A stretch of DNA of 64,000 bases from Serilophus lunatus (Eukaryota; Chordata; Aves; Passeriformes; Eurylaimidae), in assembly GCA_013399895.1 (NCBI GenBank), contig VXBA01005913.1, positions 1 through 64,000 on the forward strand, read 5' to 3'. The notes under the pieces were generated by a model, which was given only the letters and a program-made list of their open reading frames with translations, was not told the DNA's origin and ran no database searches. How positions within the stretch are numbered: the first letter of the stretch is position 1; every line of letters starts with the position of its first letter. The position numbers and the translations under genes were made by a program. Positions 26,463 to 39,079 of the stretch are shown one piece after another.

Positions 26463-26835
26463 GCATTTCTCTTTACTGAATTGCATCCAATTTATTTAAA
26501 TGATTTTCCTAATTGGTAAAGATCTTTTTAAGTCTGTCCTCATGTATGCTTACAGACCCTCACAGCTTGATGTCATTGGAAATTTAATAAGCACACTACA
26601 CTATTTAATCATTGACTACCTACTCAATGACTCAAGTCACTAATGAGAACATTGATAAAAACTGGGCACAAGACTGATCTCTGCAGAACACTGCTCATTA
26701 CGTAATGCTAAACAAGAAAGAACCATCAAGAACCACCAAATATGGTTTCCTAACCATTTGAGTATCTGCCTGATAGTAATTTCATGAAGGTCTTACTTCT
26801 TTATTTTGTTTATCAAAAAGTCACACAAAACAATT
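26463..26835 (-). mobile_element. Ancient CR1 LINE relic, reverse transcriptase region
   Basis: Read on the minus strand, 26694 to 26663 aligns with the conserved CR1 stretch encoding a GVPQGSVLGP-like motif. The next bases match the part encoding the following N-F-I-N-D-like segment, the loop, and KFADD. A lost base breaks the frame at the FADD site. The remainder down to about 26463 matches the next ORF2 segment, and 26700-26835 matches the part before the motif. It is old and frame-broken. The same layout occurs in reptile CR1 copies, so it may belong to an early sauropsid subfamily. Confidence 0.7.
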
Positions 26836-27900
26836 AAGAGACAGCAATGAGGTCAAGATAGAAAATATGTACTATCCTGCATGCTCAGTACTTCCTATCA
26901 ACAGAGAAGAAGATCAGAGAGTGTGATATGTTCTTGACAATTTTATATTAATTTTTACTCATTCTTTCTCTATTTTTAGGGTGTTTACAAAAATATATCC
27001 TTTCATAATTCTATTATTACATAAACTGAAGTTAAAATAATTGGTCCCTAGTTTCCAATCTCTCCTATGTCTCTCAAAAAGATAAATCTTATATGTTCTT
27101 GGTTTTCCTCAAGAACTTGTTCTAGATTAAGCAGCACTTTCTGTGTGAGTTGTCTTTGTATGCTCTTTTTTGCAGAAATAAACACTGACGAGAAAAGCAG
27201 AAAAGAAAATGAAAATAAAAACAAAAAAAAATTAAAATAAAACCTGACAATGTCAGTCTTGTGTATAGATTAGTGTATGAGCCCTGTTACTACTGATTGG
27301 AAGATAATTTTTATATTTCCAGAGAAGTTTAAAAAGTTTAATTTAATTTAGTAGTCCCTACACAGTTCTTGTATTTCACTCTGAGTTCTCACCCGTTTAT
27401 GAAAGATCTCTGTATTGTTTCACAAAACCACATATGGATTATGCAAAGAAAAGTTTTTCATTTCATAATGCCTATTAAGGTCGTGGTCATTGGTCATTTT
27501 ACAGAAATATGTTTATTCATACAATGAGAAGGCAATGTAAACTCAGTGAAAATTCACACCACAGACATTCTATATTAAAATATATATGGTTCATAATGAC
27601 TCTCTCAACTAAAACGTTTAGCTTAGTCCATTCTTTTAAAAAATGTAACAAATATTGTCATTTAGAGTGTTTATAATACAATTATCTCTTTACTACTCAT
27701 GGAATGGTGGTATCTTAACAATTTCAATGAAAAAATTTCTACTCTGATCTTTGAAAAAATCCTTTATAGGACCAAATGTTGGTCACAATGATTCTGTATG
27801 TGATAAATACTTCTGAATTAATCTGAAATAGCTGTTAATAGAATATTTTAAAAAAGTTTTCAAGAGGCATCAGACACCATAAGGCTATGGACGTGATCAA
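26836..27900. other. AT-rich unique sequence, no gene seen
   Basis: No open frame of note and no recognised repeat, only short A-rich runs (27211-27241). Confidence 0.6.
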
Positions 27901-28031
27901 GACCTGGGACAGGTTGCCCAGTCTCACTTGGATAATCTCCTTGGATAATCTCAGAATGGGTTTGGAGATGCTTAGACCAGAATAGGCTGAATAGAGCCCT
28001 AAGCAACCTGCTTTCACTGGACCTGCTCAGA
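27901..28031 (+). mobile_element. Degenerate CR1 LINE 3' fragment
   Basis: The order gacaggttgcccag, ttggagatgctta, gagccctaagcaacctgc, actggacctgctcagag follows that of the CR1 ORF2 end and 3' UTR, which commonly reads ggttgcccag, then ggagatattca, then gcaacctgctc. The copy is diverged, has lost the tail and carries a 13-bp tandem duplication at 27927-27952. Confidence 0.65.
27927..27952. repeat. Perfect 13-bp tandem duplication
   Basis: CTTGGATAATCTC occurs twice head-to-tail (27927-27939 and 27940-27952) inside the CR1 fragment. It is a private slippage-type duplication. Confidence 0.8.
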
Positions 28032-28680
28032 GCTCATTAAAGTCAAAGGAGAAATAAAGAACACATTTTATACAGTGAGTTTACTCACCAAACTGTTTTC
28101 GTATCTTGATGCCTGAAAACTATTGCAAAGGTATTTTGTCAACAAATGACAGGTATCAACAAACAAAATTGAACAATATTCTAGGGAAGGCATTGTGCTT
28201 AACATCAAGATAAGCTCTTGGATTCTTTCAAAGAAAACGATTTTTTGTTATTCCCAGTTTTTCTGTTGAAGCAGATATAGCACTATATTCTGCAAAAATT
28301 GGCTTGTACTGTTGATTTTATATTTTGTTTAATCAGTTAAAAGTATTTTCAATCTATATTTGTGCTTACTTTTCCAAGTGATTTGCTACTTACAGGTATT
28401 AATGTTGAACGTTACAATTTCTAGACATATACAGTTACTTCCATTTAGAAGAAACATTGCAGAAATGTTGAATCATATTTCCTGAACATAATGAAGAAAC
28501 AAGCTATCATTTAAGTAATATTACATTTGAAGGAGGGAGGAAATAATACAGGAATAACAGGAAATTCTGCGATGCTGTTTCTGAAATACTAAATAATTTC
28601 CCATACCAGTTGGAATGTACCTTTTAATAAATGAAGTCACTTTTTATTATTCATGACTAAAAATCTAGAGGGCTACTTCT

Positions 28681-28757
28681 TTTGTTGTGTTTGTTTCCTT
28701 AGGGTTTTTTGTTTGGTTGGTGGTTTTTTTTGTTTTGTTTTAATTTTTTCCCCCCTT
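28681..28757. repeat. T/G-rich low-complexity tract
   Basis: TTTG, GGTT and long T runs ending in six C. It is the strand complement of the A/C tracts elsewhere in the window. Confidence 0.7.
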
Positions 28758-30243
28758 TGATATCCTTGTTTGTACTTCTGGGAAAAATAACGTAACATTC
28801 ATTTCAAAAACTGAATATGGAACAATTTGATAGATTTCTCTGGGAAGATCAGAGAAGCTTTATTACATGAAGAAAACAGATAACACAAAAGAAGAGTTAC
28901 TGAGTGAAGGGAAAGAAAATACAGCTGCTAATTACCCTGTAATTTCTCTACACTGCATGTCATTTTGTGTCTGAAAAGTAAAGCTGTGTGCTGATCCACA
29001 ACAAATTTGTTGTCAAGTGATTTTTGAGATCTGATTACTTTAATTAATATGCAATTTTTGTCACAGCTACATCTACCAGCTAAGAGGATGATCAGTTCTC
29101 TGTTATCTAGAGAAGGAATCATGTTAAGTGAAAAAGTTCAGTGATTTTTTACCTTTTGGGAAGGAGACAGATGTGAAGGATAATTTGGTGTTCAGGTCAG
29201 CTAATAGGATTTTCCTTAGCTAACTGTTATTTCAGTCGTGTTGGCTGACTACTTTTCTTCTTTTTTATGTGCCTGTTCCCATTAAATTTTGAAAGCAAAT
29301 ACTGCCTGACCTTGTATAAGCAGTATCTTGACCATAGAAAACTGTTCCAAGAAGTTTGGGGAAGTCAGTTGATATCTCCAGTTAGTCACAAAGCTGCATA
29401 GGAAGCAAGCAGGTTCTTGTGTAAATTTATTTATATTGTGGACTGTGTAGTGAGATGTATGACATCCCATTCAGCCTACAAGACACAGTGAAGATACTAA
29501 CCTGAAGACAGGACATCTGGAAACCACAAAAAAATAAGTGTCAGGATAGCTGCTGCAGATATTCAGTAGGTGGAAAACCTGGCTGAAATAAACTGTTCAA
29601 AAAGGGCATTTATGCTCCTGGGCTTTGAGAGGCAGACAGACATCATACAGGAGAGTTTCCAAGAGAACAGCATAGAGGTGCATGCATAGCAGATGTGACT
29701 CAACGTGTCTGCTGCCAGAGAGGTGCCATTTATCTCTGATTATGAAATCAATTCCTTCTGTTTAGCAGCCTTACCAGAAAGCTGGCTGCTCTTTCCTGAA
29801 GATAAATGTTCTCATCAGCTCAGCAGTCCTTGTAAGCAGCATGAAAAGATCATGTACACAGAGGTTTCAAAGAAACCATAAGCAACATTGTACTGTCCAG
29901 TTTCAGAGTGATCAGTGTTGCCTTGGTTAAGGCCAAATAAAACCAAGGAAAAAATGAGAAGGGTGTAACTCGCCTGTCTTGCCAGAGAGGGTTCCCAAAT
30001 GTACATTTGTAAAAAAGATTTATGGAACTTTTACCAGTTTTTTTCAAAAAACTTCTTTACCAAGACAGATGTCTGTAGTGGAAAATACCTATTGCTTTTC
30101 AATTTTTCCTCTTTCTCTACCTTTAACTCTTTGTAACTTTTTTACCTTAGAGAAAGTTAGAAAGGAAAAAGGGCCTTTACTATAATTACTATAATTCCTA
30201 GCTTTCATCAAATCTCATTCTGTATATTTAGCAACAGAAATTA

Positions 30244-30306
30244 ATCAAAACAAAAAAATTTGTAATTAAAAAACCCCAACATAAAACCACAAAACCAAAA
30301 CAAAAC
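30244..30306. repeat. A/C-rich low-complexity tract
   Basis: CAAAA and AACC units interspersed with A runs. There is no element end on either side. Confidence 0.65.
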
Positions 30307-31297
30307 TCGTACAAAAAGTATACAAGGTGAGTATCTTAACCAAACAGCTTCTCAAATGAAGCATTACTCATAGGATATAATGTATAAGTTTTAATATACA
30401 TAAGTCCTTTAACTGTTTATAACTAAATGTTTAGTTTTAGCAGTTAAAGAACTCAACAGATAACTTACTTTGCAAGTATCAATGTGAGCAAAATGAACAT
30501 ATCCTCTGAGATAAATTTATTTGAAACAGCAACAGTAACCACTCTAGCCAGTCCAAAGGTTATTAAACTTGTGTAGAGTTAGATGATGCTACTGCACATT
30601 TCCTGGAAGAAACATGTTGGATCTTTCAATTTCATAAACAAGGTAAACTTAGACTTTGATAAATAAACTATTATTTGGGGTAATTATTGGATTTTTTTAA
30701 AGGTTAATACTAAAAACTTGCAGTCTTGTCCTTCAGTAGCAAGAAAAATAGCTGGAGATTAAGAAGCTGAGACCCTACAAAGTGGAGAAAAGGAAAAGTG
30801 TCCCAAAAATGAGAGACAAGAGAAAGAATTTAAATTGAAAAATAGTCAGGAATATCATCCAACACCCCAGATGATGGGCAGACTCTTAGAGTGGGCTTCT
30901 TTTCTCTAATTTTAGACACATAAAGTTAAGTACTAAGGCAAGTCTTTCAGGTGACTTCTATTGTCAGTGGAGGCCCACATATGTATTGAAAAGATTTATC
31001 CTACTTGACCCTGATTCCATTATGGGATGAATTTGATTCTTAAGCGATCTTTCATTTTTTGTTAAAGATGGTTGTCTAGATGTATAACTTAAACTTTAAC
31101 TAAATGAACAGCTCAAAGGAGCAATCTAACTTTTAAATAAAGTCACTGCCGAAACAAAAGAACAAAATAAAATTTGATGGTTTTCCTAGACAAATAATAA
31201 AAAAACAAATTAGGAAATGAGTAAAAATCAGACACTGAATTGTTCCAATCACTTTGTCCTGATCAATAATATCTGTGTTAACAGGCAAATATTCTTT

Positions 31298-31328
31298 TTA
31301 ATATATATAAATATATGTATATATAAAA
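31298..31328. repeat. AT-rich dinucleotide-like tract
   Basis: TATATA units interrupted by AAAT and TGTA; partly self-complementary. Confidence 0.65.
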
Positions 31329-31869
31329 GTAATATAAATATCTGGTCTTTGTAAATTTAATATTGACTTTCAAAACTGGTCATTAACAGAAGTATTAACT
31401 GAATAATTAAGCTTACTAACATATTTAGAGGGGTTTTTCCATATAAATGCCTTTGTAGTAAAAAAAATTAAAATATAATGAAATTAATACAACTAAATAA
31501 AATTTGAAGATTCGTCTCAGAGAAATAGAACAGGCATTTCTTATTTAGTTACTTCAGACAAACCATGTATATACATAGGGGAATTATTTTTATCATACTA
31601 CACTAGATATCATTCTTTGCTGAATATTCAGTCTCTGTTTAAGATTGACCCAGAAAAGACAATTGGTACAGCTGACCGATTTCTCCATTCAAATTAAGTG
31701 TTGCAGATTCATGACAGGGCCACTTGGGATCTGTGTATGGATATAAAAATCAATTCAACAAATCTGTACAAGTGTACAATGCTGTTTTACTTCCTTTTGA
31801 GAAAGAAACCATTATAGAGTCTCATAATGCTAAGGAATGGACATTTTATGTATATTACAATCTGGACTT

Positions 31870-32800
31870 AGAATCATAGAATCAGAATATTCAGAACTGG
31901 AAGGGACTTAGACGGATCATCCTGTCCTGGGCCTGCACAGAACATCCCAAGAGTCTCAATCTTTTCATGTGCCTGAAAGTGTTGTCCAAACTCAGACAGG
32001 CTTGGTGCTGTGACCATACATCCCTGAGGAGCCTGCTCCAGTGGCCAACCATCCTCTGGATGAAAAACCTTTTCCTAATATCCACCATAAACCTCCTGTG
32101 CCTCAGCTTCATGCTGTTTCCTTGAGTTCTGTCACTGATCACAAGAGCGAAGAGATCAGTGCCTGCCCCTTCACCTCCCCTTTCAAGGAAGTTGTAACTG
32201 CAAGGAGGTACCCCCTCAGTCTCCTTTTCTTCAGGCTGAACAGACCAAGTGACCTCAGCTGCTTCTCATATGGTTTGACTTCCAGACCCCTCACCATCCT
32301 TGTGGCCCTCCTTTGGATAGTCTCTAAAAGCTTAATGTCTTTTTTTTATGCTGTAGTGTCTAAAACTGCACACAATATTCAAGGTGAGGCTACACCAGTG
32401 CAGAGCAGAGCAGGAAAATCCCCTCCCTCAACCGGCTGGAGATGCTTTGCCTGATGCCCCTCAGGACACAGTTGGCCCTCCGGCTGCCAGGGCACTGCTC
32501 ACTCATATTCAACTTAACATCGATCAGGAGCCTCAGGTCCCTTTCACCAGCACCGTTCTCCAGGCTTTCGTTACCCAGTCTGCACACACCACCAAGGTTG
32601 CCCCATCCCAGCCGCAGAATCCGGCACTTCCCCTTGTTAAAATGTATGTAGTTGGTGATTACCCAGTCCTCTAATTTGTTGAAGTCTCTCCACTGGGCCT
32701 CTCTGCTCTCAAGAAAGCAGACAGCTCCTCCCAATATAGTGTTATCAACAACCTTAGCATTCCTTCAAGTCCTGCATTCAAGTCATTAATGACTTCTCCA
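31870..32800 (-). mobile_element. CR1 LINE copy: end of ORF2 and 3' UTR
   Basis: The best-preserved repeat here. On the minus strand the 32734-32390 frame contains HFNKGKCRILRLG followed by a segment with GERDLRLLIDVKLNMS and RREGI/LLCSAL-like residues, the order seen in the C-terminal part of the CR1 ORF2 reverse transcriptase. A second frame (32142-31891) contains RTQGNSMKLRHRRF and IRKRFF, the ORF2 C-terminal end. The two parts are out of register, so the gene is broken by frameshift and is a pseudogene. The 3' end is at 31870, where the plus strand reads agaatcatagaatc, the complement of the CR1 tail. The 5' end is truncated within the RT domain near 32800. Confidence 0.93.
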
Positions 32801-35800
32801 GGTTCTCTTCTGAGTATATCCCATTCAACATTGTTTTTTTAACTCACTTTTGCAACAGTCAGGTTGTATTAACAATTTGGAATTTCAGCAATAATATGAT
32901 TATATTCAATATTTACCTCTTTTTTCTGTCATGCATATGGAAAAGCTTAATAGTACTAATAATAGAACAGTGTTACAGAAATCAAATAAAAAGACAGACA
33001 TTAAACATGAAATATTAAAGAATTTAAGATTATTGTTCAGCACGAGGCTCTGAAATTGAGGTTTACAGAGACTCAATAGCATACTATTGAGAACAGAAAA
33101 CTATGGAAAACAGAGAAGAAATGACTATTTAGAGGTTTCCTCTGCTGCTTCCTGTTTCACAACAGGATAAACAACAACTTAATGTTTCCCCAAAGAAACA
33201 AAACTTGTACCCCAAAATAAGGAAAAAAAGAAACAACTATAATAACAGCCAAACAAACACTGCCTTAAGAAACATTGCAATTAGTAAAATTTAGTTAATA
33301 TATCTCAATTTTAAATAGTATCTCACTGATTTAAGTGGGGTCCTGCTAGTGGCCTGCAGATTGGATTCAATTTGTGTAATTTTCCTCAGCAAACTCAGGA
33401 AACTTTACCTATGCTTTTGAACAACACAAGCCACTCTCGTCAGCACTTCCTTTTAGAAAGCAGAAAATTAACCTGCAAATAACACAGTGTCAGCACAGCA
33501 ATGGCCAGCACGGACCAGACAGCAAAACAAGATCAAACTCTAGCGGTTACATAAGTTAAACTGTTTGGAGATATAAGGCTACTGTGTGAGGCACTGTTCA
33601 GAAAGATGGTCCAGACAAGGGCTTTAGGTTTTCTTTCAACAGTCAACAGTAACGTTAATGTGAAATCAACTGCTGTGCTTAGTGAAATTCTTCTCTGGGT
33701 TTTTGGATATAAAATATGAAAGAAGAATATCCATAAGTACTACCTGTTGTAATTTCTGATTCTTAACCTACCATTTTTGACATAAGAGAAAGTGTTCTAC
33801 ACTTGCCCAGAGCATATAATGCCTGTAAAGTCTTTAGCAGCAATGTTTGTTGTTTGTACTAACTTGATACAGGAATATGTATGCATATATACATATAAGC
33901 AGTCTTGTGTTAATGTTCAACACCTCTGCTTTACTAGTGTTAATTTAATCACAGCTATACATGGAATAAATACCTGAGAATGTGAAGTTCTCCACAGGCA
34001 TTTTTGGAAAGTGGAGACTGTGGAATCAGTTGACAAAGACAGCTTGCCATATATTTCCCCTGTGAAAAAAACACCAGAGCAAATGCAGTAATTTTTCACC
34101 TGAGAAGTTTTAAACCCAATTTTTACTGTAAAGTCTTAAGTAGTCAATAATAGTCTGATAGTGTGTCTCTACAAACTTGAATTTCAGAGCCTGGTGCTGT
34201 ATGTGGATCTTAAATTCTTTAATATAATATTTTTATTGTCCGTCTTCATATTTGATATCTATAACACTGAAAAGCCTTAAAGACTTAAAAAGTTACAGAG
34301 ATAATGTTAAAACACTAACCAGAAATAGATCATGGTAACCGGGCATCACAATCAACTTTAGCCAGAGAGAATTCTCATGAATGTTCAGGACATGTGGGTT
34401 CTAAACAGAATTCCATGAGAACTTCTGTGGCTTGCCATTTGGATCTTCTTTCAGCATCAATCAATATCGAATTTGTCAAAAGGGGGAAGGCAAAAGCATC
34501 AAGTCTAGTCAATTAACTTTAAAACAATCCTCCAACAACCATAACAAGGCATATAGAAGCATTTCTGAGAAACATTTAGCTGAAGAAATAAAAATTAATA
34601 ATTAGAGTTGATCAGAAGCATGAGAAGTGTGCTAATCAGAGTCAGTAATCGAAATGCAAAAGAAGATCTCAAGAGGGGTAACAGAAAGAAAGCTACAGAG
34701 ATCTTTGCAAAGGTGTTCCTTATAAAGAGAAGAAATCTACATCATAGGTGTTCCATACAGAATTGTCCTAATTTATGTGTGATATAAAAGTAATTTTAAA
34801 AAGTAATATTTAAAACATTCGTATGAACTAGAAAAATTTGTTTTTTTTCAGAGTTTGAAATATTTCGATAAATAATACTTCCCCTTTAAGTATTTTGAGG
34901 TCAGAAACAACTGGTTGTTTGTTCATTTGTTGTTTTCCCCAGAATTCAATAGGACAATATATGAGGGCGTTTTGTGGCTACATATACACTTGCACAAAAA
35001 AAAAAGAATTGCAATTATGCAAAGAAAAATGACCATAACAAGGTGTGTTTCATTCCCTAATAGGAGAAAGTGTCTTTGCTTTAATGGAATAAGTATACAT
35101 TTAATGGAAAAATTAGGAAATAGAAAAGTGACTCAAATCCTGGTAGAAATTAGAAAGCAAGTAGTCTTAGGACCCAGGGCTTCTAATCTCCTAGTCTAAT
35201 TCCCAGTCACTCTCTCCATCAACAGTCATCTCTTCTTATTTCAGAGAGATTTAGATAAGTGTCTTCTTGTCTCCAGGATTAGAAAAAAAAGTAGTTTAAA
35301 GAATCTCATACACACAATGGAAGTAAATCTGAAGAGGAAAAAGAAGATTGTATAATTCTAGAGTTAACTCCAGAACCAAACCAAACCAGACCAAACCAAA
35401 ACAAGCCAAAAAACCCTCCAAACGAAACAAAAAGCAGTATTAATGGTTTATCTCAGAATAATGTCTGCTATCTTTGAAAACATTATGCAGTTAGAGGGAA
35501 TTAAAAGGAAGCAACTGATTGTCACACCTAGTAAACCAAAATGCTTTTCTATCATGCACAAGCTATAACTGCTGTCTAGTGCAATTCCTGTTTTTTCCTC
35601 AAGTTGCTATTGACTTATACAAAAATTTACCAACCCAGTCCCATATATATGGCTATAGAAACATTCCCATCATGTTTACCTTCTAATCAGCAAAATTTTA
35701 TTACCAAAAATCACCACCAACCCCGAAGAATGCATTCTTTGTTGCTTCAGTGGTTAATTTGTGAATTGAAACTTCCCTAGTCTCCATGAGTGCCCATTGT

Positions 35801-36741
35801 TTTGTTACTTAATACACTAGCAAATTCCTTGCAAGCAATCTGTGAAGCCTGGGTTACAACAGGGCTTTTAACTCCCTGGCAGATGTGATCACAGAATTAC
35901 ATTATTATTATTTTAGGATTTCATGGTATTTTGAATAAGTGTACTGAGAAAAGGGTACATGATAATACACATACATATCAGATCTCATAGTTATTCAGTA
36001 GCCAAAATTCAGTTTCTCATTTAATCAACTATAAGGGTATTGATTACTTTTCTTTTTATTCAGTAATTAAGCTTCTCCGAAGTCTGAAGAAAAGTGGCAC
36101 TGTGGTAAGAAAAAATAAATGAGAACATTCGTAACTTCTGATCCTTTTTCCATTAGGGAACTTGCCTTTAACATGCTTACAATTTAAGTTGGGTTTCTTC
36201 ACCATTTGACCAGTTACAATAGTTGGAAAAACTGTATTTTTTGCAAATAAATGGAATTCAAGCGCTTTTTTTTTTTTTATTAGTGTCTCTGATAGACCAC
36301 GGTCACACCACCTTATTTGTTCAAATTTTCTATGAAAATCTGTCCTATTGTTACCATTTCAGTCTTTCTCCATGAAGGTGATCCATTAAATATTATGTCT
36401 ATAAAATATTCTTGAACAAGGACTTTGCAGAGGCTGCTGTTGGCATTTTCTATTTCTCTTTACAAGTATTTGCTATCCCATGACAGCATCATCACTAGAG
36501 AGCTGGCATGTGTCCCAAGAGCTCTTCATCCCAAGATGGAGGAGTAAACAGAGGGTTGCACTTAGTGCAGACCCTCTTCTCCCTGCTGAATCATATCCCA
36601 GTACAACCACTGTTTTACTAGAATTCCTCTAAATTCACACACTGCATCTCCAGGCTGCTCCAGCTTTTCCCAAAGCAGAAGGGATAGGCCTCACTTTTAA
36701 AAAGAGTAGAGGCAAAAGAGACCACTTCCGCCCCTCTCTGT
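32801..36741. other. AT-rich unique sequence, no gene seen
   Basis: The longest open frame is 94 codons (plus, 34915-35199) and has no recognisable domain. It contains an A/C-rich tract at 35373-35433 and a T run at 36267-36278. I see no element before the CR1 end that follows. Confidence 0.6.
35373..35433. repeat. (CCAAA)n-like A/C-rich tract
   Basis: Imperfect ACCAAACCAAACC units drifting into CAAAA and AACGAAAC. Low-complexity. Confidence 0.7.
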
Positions 36742-36903
36742 GATGTCCAGAGAGATTATGGAGTCTCCATTCTTGTAGATATTTGAACCCTAATTGTACA
36801 TAAACCTAATTTTGTGTAGGTGATCCTGCTCGTGCAGGGCACATTGTACTGGACAATCTCAAAAGGTCCCTTCCCACCTCACCTGTTCTGTGATTCTTTG
36901 TGA
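36742..36903 (+). mobile_element. CR1 LINE, 3' end fragment
   Basis: It begins with gagagattatggagtctcc and ttcttgtagatatttgaacc, the segment near the ORF2 end and start of the 3' UTR. It then runs through ggtgatcctgctcgtgcagg and caaaaggtcccttcccacct to the tail gttctgtgattctttgtga. It is non-coding and 5'-truncated. Confidence 0.85.
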
Positions 36904-37432
36904 TAGAAGTCACTTACTAACTATAGTCCATTAGCAAGAAAGTTATTATGGAAACTATTTTGATCTCTGGTGATCTAACCATTATTAGACAACAGCAATG
37001 TTTTGTCAAATTGTCATGGGAAAGATGAAAGTTTGATGTGTACGAGTCATAAGGTTTAACTGGTAGCTAAAATTCCTGGTTGCAGCCAGGCTGTAGTACC
37101 CTAGAGAGCAAATTCATACATGTATACAAAAAGCATATAACTGCAAACCATACTGTGTTTAATACTTAAATGGTGCATAATCCAGCCTGCCAGGCTGTTC
37201 AGAGACAGGGAGAAAGGAAAAAGGAGAATTGCCTTATCTCCACTACAAAGTAGCTTAAAAAAACATTTACATATTATCATCCCAAATATGAAAGACTAAG
37301 CTTTTTACATTAACTATTAGTCTCAAATCTATTTTATAGAAGGTTATAACCATTATGTCTGACATCTCCTGTGCTAAAAAATCAAGTTCAAACAGTGGGT
37401 TACTTCTTCATGTGAGTATGTTATTAAGAATC
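36904..37432. other. AT-rich unique sequence between two CR1 copies
   Basis: No open frame of note and no repeat recognised. It separates a plus-strand and a minus-strand CR1 fragment. Confidence 0.55.
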
Positions 37433-38016
37433 TACCTTATGCTTTTGTATCTGGAATGTTTCCCTCTACATCCAATAGGGAGTGGAGGTTATTACTGCCC
37501 TTCTTTTTGCCATTAATATATTTATAGAAAGACTTCTTATTGTCCTTCACAGATGTGGCCAGTTTAAGTTCCAGCTGGGGTTTTGCCTCTATAATTTTCC
37601 CAACATAACCTTTGAACATAATCTGATTTACCTCCCTCTTTTTCCAAAGGCAGTGCATCCTCTTTTTATTTCTTAGCTCCTTTTGAATCTCCTTACCCAT
37701 CCAGGCTGGTCGCCTTCTCCCACACCTCACTTTACGGCACATTGGAATGGCCTGCTTCTGTGACTTCTAGATTTCATTCTTGAAGTATGTCCAGGCTTCC
37801 TGGACCCCTTTACTTTTAAGGGCTATTTCCCAAGGTATCCTCCCAATTAATTCCTTGAATAATCCAAAGTCTGCCCGCTGAAAGTCCAGTGTCGATCATC
37901 TGTTTGTGCCCTTCCTTGATTCACTGTTTATCAAAAATTCAATTATCTTGTGGTCACTGCACCCCAGGCACCCTCTGACCACAATACCTCCTACCAGCCC
38001 CTCTTTATTGGTGAAC
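37433..38016 (-). mobile_element. CR1 LINE fragment: endonuclease C-terminus to EN-RT linker of ORF2
   Basis: On the minus strand the frame near 37958-37935 reads SDHKIIEF, matching the conserved SDH of the APE-type endonuclease (the H is catalytic in the family). Farther on, the frame from 37742 to 37437 reads CRKVRCGRRRPAWMGKEI, then KKRMHCLWKKREVNQ, then LELKLATSVKDNKKSFYKY, in the order of the linker between endonuclease and RT in CR1. There is a stop between the two parts, so it is broken. No 3' tail is present and both ends are internal, so this is a deletion remnant and not a simple 5'-truncated insertion. Its far edge is a 21-bp tandem duplication. Confidence 0.88.
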
Positions 38017-38037
38017 AGCCCTTCTTTATTGGTGAAT
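37996..38037. repeat. 21-bp tandem duplication at the edge of the CR1 fragment
   Basis: AGCCCCTCTTTATTGGTGAAC (37996-38016) is followed head-to-tail by AGCCCTTCTTTATTGGTGAAT (38017-38037), 19 of 21 identical. The first copy lies in the CR1 endonuclease-like frame and the second at its margin. Confidence 0.8.
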
Positions 38038-39012
38038 GTGATGCTTACTTTTTGGCATTTTCTTTCAGCAAGGCAATACCATCACAGAGGACCCAGAGTT
38101 CAAAAGAAAAATAAAGGAATCCCTTTAGAGGCAATCTCTGTAGCAAAACTTGGAACCATTTTCCCTCCTTCCTCACATGTACTAATTCTACAAACACCTG
38201 TTTTGAGACTCTTGAGTGTGGAAGACCTGTGATTATCTGATGGCAATCAAGACTTAGTAGAAATTCAGTTCCACAGCCAACAGTATATCATCTTTTCCAT
38301 TTTAGAAACACGTATTTCTAACCTTTTTGTTGTCTGAAGAACTACCATTTGCTGATGGCGGTAACTGATGTGCCTGTGTGGGCCGAGGAAACTTCTTCCT
38401 GTCAAGAAGTTAATAGTAGGTGGAAGACAAAAGAAAAAACAAGCTACATCTATTCGTAACTCTCAACACAGGAATTTCAAAAATAGGCTTCTATATCTAC
38501 CAACTTGATCTTTTATATAGGATTTTCTTTTTTAGAAAAGAAAGATACGTGCTTTAATACTTTAATCTTTGCCTGAGACCTTAAAATCTTCCGTCTTCCT
38601 CTCTCCTACCTACTGTCACTATTAAAATAGTCATTACCAGTGACCAAATGTCAGCAGCTTTACGGCTCAGAGGTATCAATTACATTGATGGTGTTGTACT
38701 ACAAATATACCTGTTACTTATTTTCTTTACTTGGGTGGATAAATTGTCATTTAGTTACATTGGAATTCAAATAAAACAAGATGAAGCTGACTTCTGCACT
38801 CATTTGATTTGATGTTCTACCTCTGAAGAATGTGCATGAACAGCAGTTAAATTGATTCTATTCATTGAGGATGGTAGATATGACATAACCATGTTAGCAA
38901 GTTGGTGACTGAAAAAAAAATAGTACAGCAGCATTTCATTCTTATGCAGCTGTTCTTCCAGCATATTTCAAGTACTTTGAAATGACTGACTTATGAAATG
39001 ACTGTACACCGT
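38038..39012. other. AT-rich unique sequence, no gene seen
   Basis: The open plus-strand frame 37906-38232 (108 codons) starts inside the antisense CR1 piece and runs out into unique DNA, so it is not a gene. Nothing else is recognised. Confidence 0.6.
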
Positions 39013-39079
39013 GACAGGGATTTGGAACTAGATGATTTTTAAGGTCCCTTCCAACCCCAAACGTTCTAAGATTCCATTA
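39013..39079 (+). mobile_element. CR1 LINE, 3' end fragment
   Basis: It contains gacagggatttggaactag, then atgatttttaaggtccctt, then ccaaccccaaacgttctaag with a degenerate attcca tail, the standard CR1 3' UTR end. About 65 bp remains. Confidence 0.88.

Larger units (their letters stand above)
28032..31869. other. AT-rich unique sequence, no gene seen
   Basis: It contains T/G and A/C tracts (28681-28757, 30244-30306) and an AT dinucleotide-like tract (31298-31328). The longest open frames are under 70 codons. A small inverted repeat (CCTTGGTT/AACCAAGG near 29920-29947) is within chance. Confidence 0.6.

Noticed and set aside
29920..29947. 8-bp inverted repeat as a hairpin RNA
   Set aside because: Short arms with a 12-base loop are expected by chance many times in 64 kb.
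32041..32454. 137-codon plus frame as a gene
   Set aside because: It is antisense to the CR1 ORF2/3' UTR copy; CR1 explains the DNA fully.
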